A DNA stretch of 5,877 bases from Betaproteobacteria bacterium (GTDB taxonomy: Bacteria; Pseudomonadota; Gammaproteobacteria; Burkholderiales; Burkholderiaceae_C): positions 1 through 5,877 of the forward strand of contig JANXLW010000384.1 in the NCBI GenBank assembly GCA_025354965.1. The letters run 5' to 3'. Below are positions 5,310 to 5,877 of the stretch, piece after piece (the stretch's first letter is position 1; every line of letters begins with the position of its first letter). Below the pieces are notes generated by a model that worked only from the letters and a program-made list of their open reading frames with translations, was not told the origin of the DNA and ran no database searches. The translations under genes were made by a program, and so were the position numbers.

Positions 5310-5877
5310 TCAATCGATGACGTAGACCAGCGCGGTGCGTGCCGGGATGCTGAAGCGCCCGGTTGCAGACTCGAAACGCGCTTGCAAGGCGGGGTTTTTG
5401 TCGGCAGCGTTGCCGGCCAGATGCACCGGGTGCAAAACATAGGGCTTGCCCTTCTCGGACGGCACCAGCAAGTCGTGGGCGATCTTGTCCACATTCACAA
5501 AGTAGAGCAGTTCCCTGAAACCGCCGCCGGGGTAGCCGACGCCATCAATGTGACCCACCAACAGTGTCGGATTTTGTGTTGAGCCGGTGTTGAAGAACTT
5601 GAGCCGAGCCTTGATGTCGTCGCTTGAGCGCAAGCGCAGCAATGCAGAACTGGAACGCAGCTTGAGCAGATCGCGAAACATGTCGCGTGCCAGCGCAATC
5701 TCGGCGGCGGTCGGTTTGATGTCCGGATTGGCCAACAGTGGCTTGATCAGGCCATAGTTGCTGCCGTTGTCGCCCTTGGGCGGCGCACCGCTGCCGAAGT
5801 AGTTGTCGTTATAGCTCCAGTCGAGTCGATTGAACCAGTCGCCCGAGTCGTAGCTGTTGGCGTCCATCGACTTGGAA
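5310..5877 (-). CDS. pullulanase-type alpha-1,6-glucosidase, C-terminal part (cut by window edge)
   Basis: The visible 188 residues are the end of a GH13 pullulanase-type debranching enzyme, which hydrolyses alpha-1,6 branch points in glycogen, limit dextrin or pullulan. The opening SKSMDANSYDSGDWFNRLDW matches the segment that closes the catalytic barrel in this family (SKS-D-NSY-SGDWFNRLDW). The stretch KPLLANPDIKP, then AARDMFRDLLKLRSSS-like helix residues (here ALARDMFRDLLKLRSSSALL), leads into the all-beta C-terminal domain (DUF3372 type) with HIDGVGYPGGG, LLYFVNVDK and a closing FSIPARTALVYVID. The reading frame runs off the right edge; the ATG at 5867 is internal, because the codons before it (S-K-S) also match the family. 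The catalytic residues and any signal peptide lie outside the window, so location in the cell cannot be judged. Convergent with the LysR gene, hence not in its operon. Confidence 0.88.
   Translation of the reverse strand, partial: SKSMDANSYDSGDWFNRLDWSYNDNYFGSGAPPKGDNGSNYGLIKPLLANPDIKPTAAEIALARDMFRDLLKLRSSSALLRLRSSDDIKARLKFFNTGSTQNPTLLVGHIDGVGYPGGGFRELLYFVNVDKIAHDLLVPSEKGKPYVLHPVHLAGNAADKNPALQARFESATGRFSIPARTALVYVID

Noticed and set aside
5310..5867. Treating the ATG at 5867 as the start of a short complete gene
   Set aside because: Codons upstream (S-K-S) continue the pullulanase family match to the window edge, so the methionine is internal.

Overview
The window looks like an ordinary chromosomal segment of a moderately GC-rich betaproteobacterium. 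The LysR, the dehydrogenase and the pullulanase tail read like Burkholderiales/Comamonadaceae proteins (Rhodoferax or Polaromonas type). That placement is inferred from protein flavour only. There is no transposase, integrase, tRNA, rRNA or CRISPR array.

Left part (72-2615, minus strand): an exported prolyl oligopeptidase of family S9A, with a signal peptide and a visible Ser/Asp/His triad. It is followed 12 bp downstream by the remains of a DUF488 (YeaO-like) gene. That gene keeps its start, both ends and its reading frame, but has an in-frame TAG and appears to lack about 20-25 codons exactly at that point. Only a fragment of unassigned DNA (1-71) lies beyond it.

Middle (2616-3733): a divergent intergenic region of 263 bp, then a plus-strand NAD(P)-dependent dehydrogenase of the beta-hydroxyacid dehydrogenase / 6-phosphogluconate dehydrogenase-like family. 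Its TAA stop shares the palindrome TTAA with the stop of the next, convergent gene. A perfect hairpin lies just beyond.

Right-middle (3730-5244): a minus-strand pair of small genes (a 65-aa protein and a 72-aa protein with two predicted membrane segments), divergent from a plus-strand GcvA-type LysR regulator. The 116-bp region between them carries a GTGT-N11-ACAC inverted repeat of the kind LysR proteins bind. This makes the small pair the natural first candidate for the regulator's target.

Right edge (5310-5877, minus strand): the C-terminal end of a pullulanase-type alpha-1,6-glucosidase, convergent with the LysR gene and cut by the window edge.

I see no multi-gene system that looks clearly new. 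The best leads are the decayed DUF488 gene, the LysR/small-protein divergent pair, and the convergent junction with shared stops and a hairpin.
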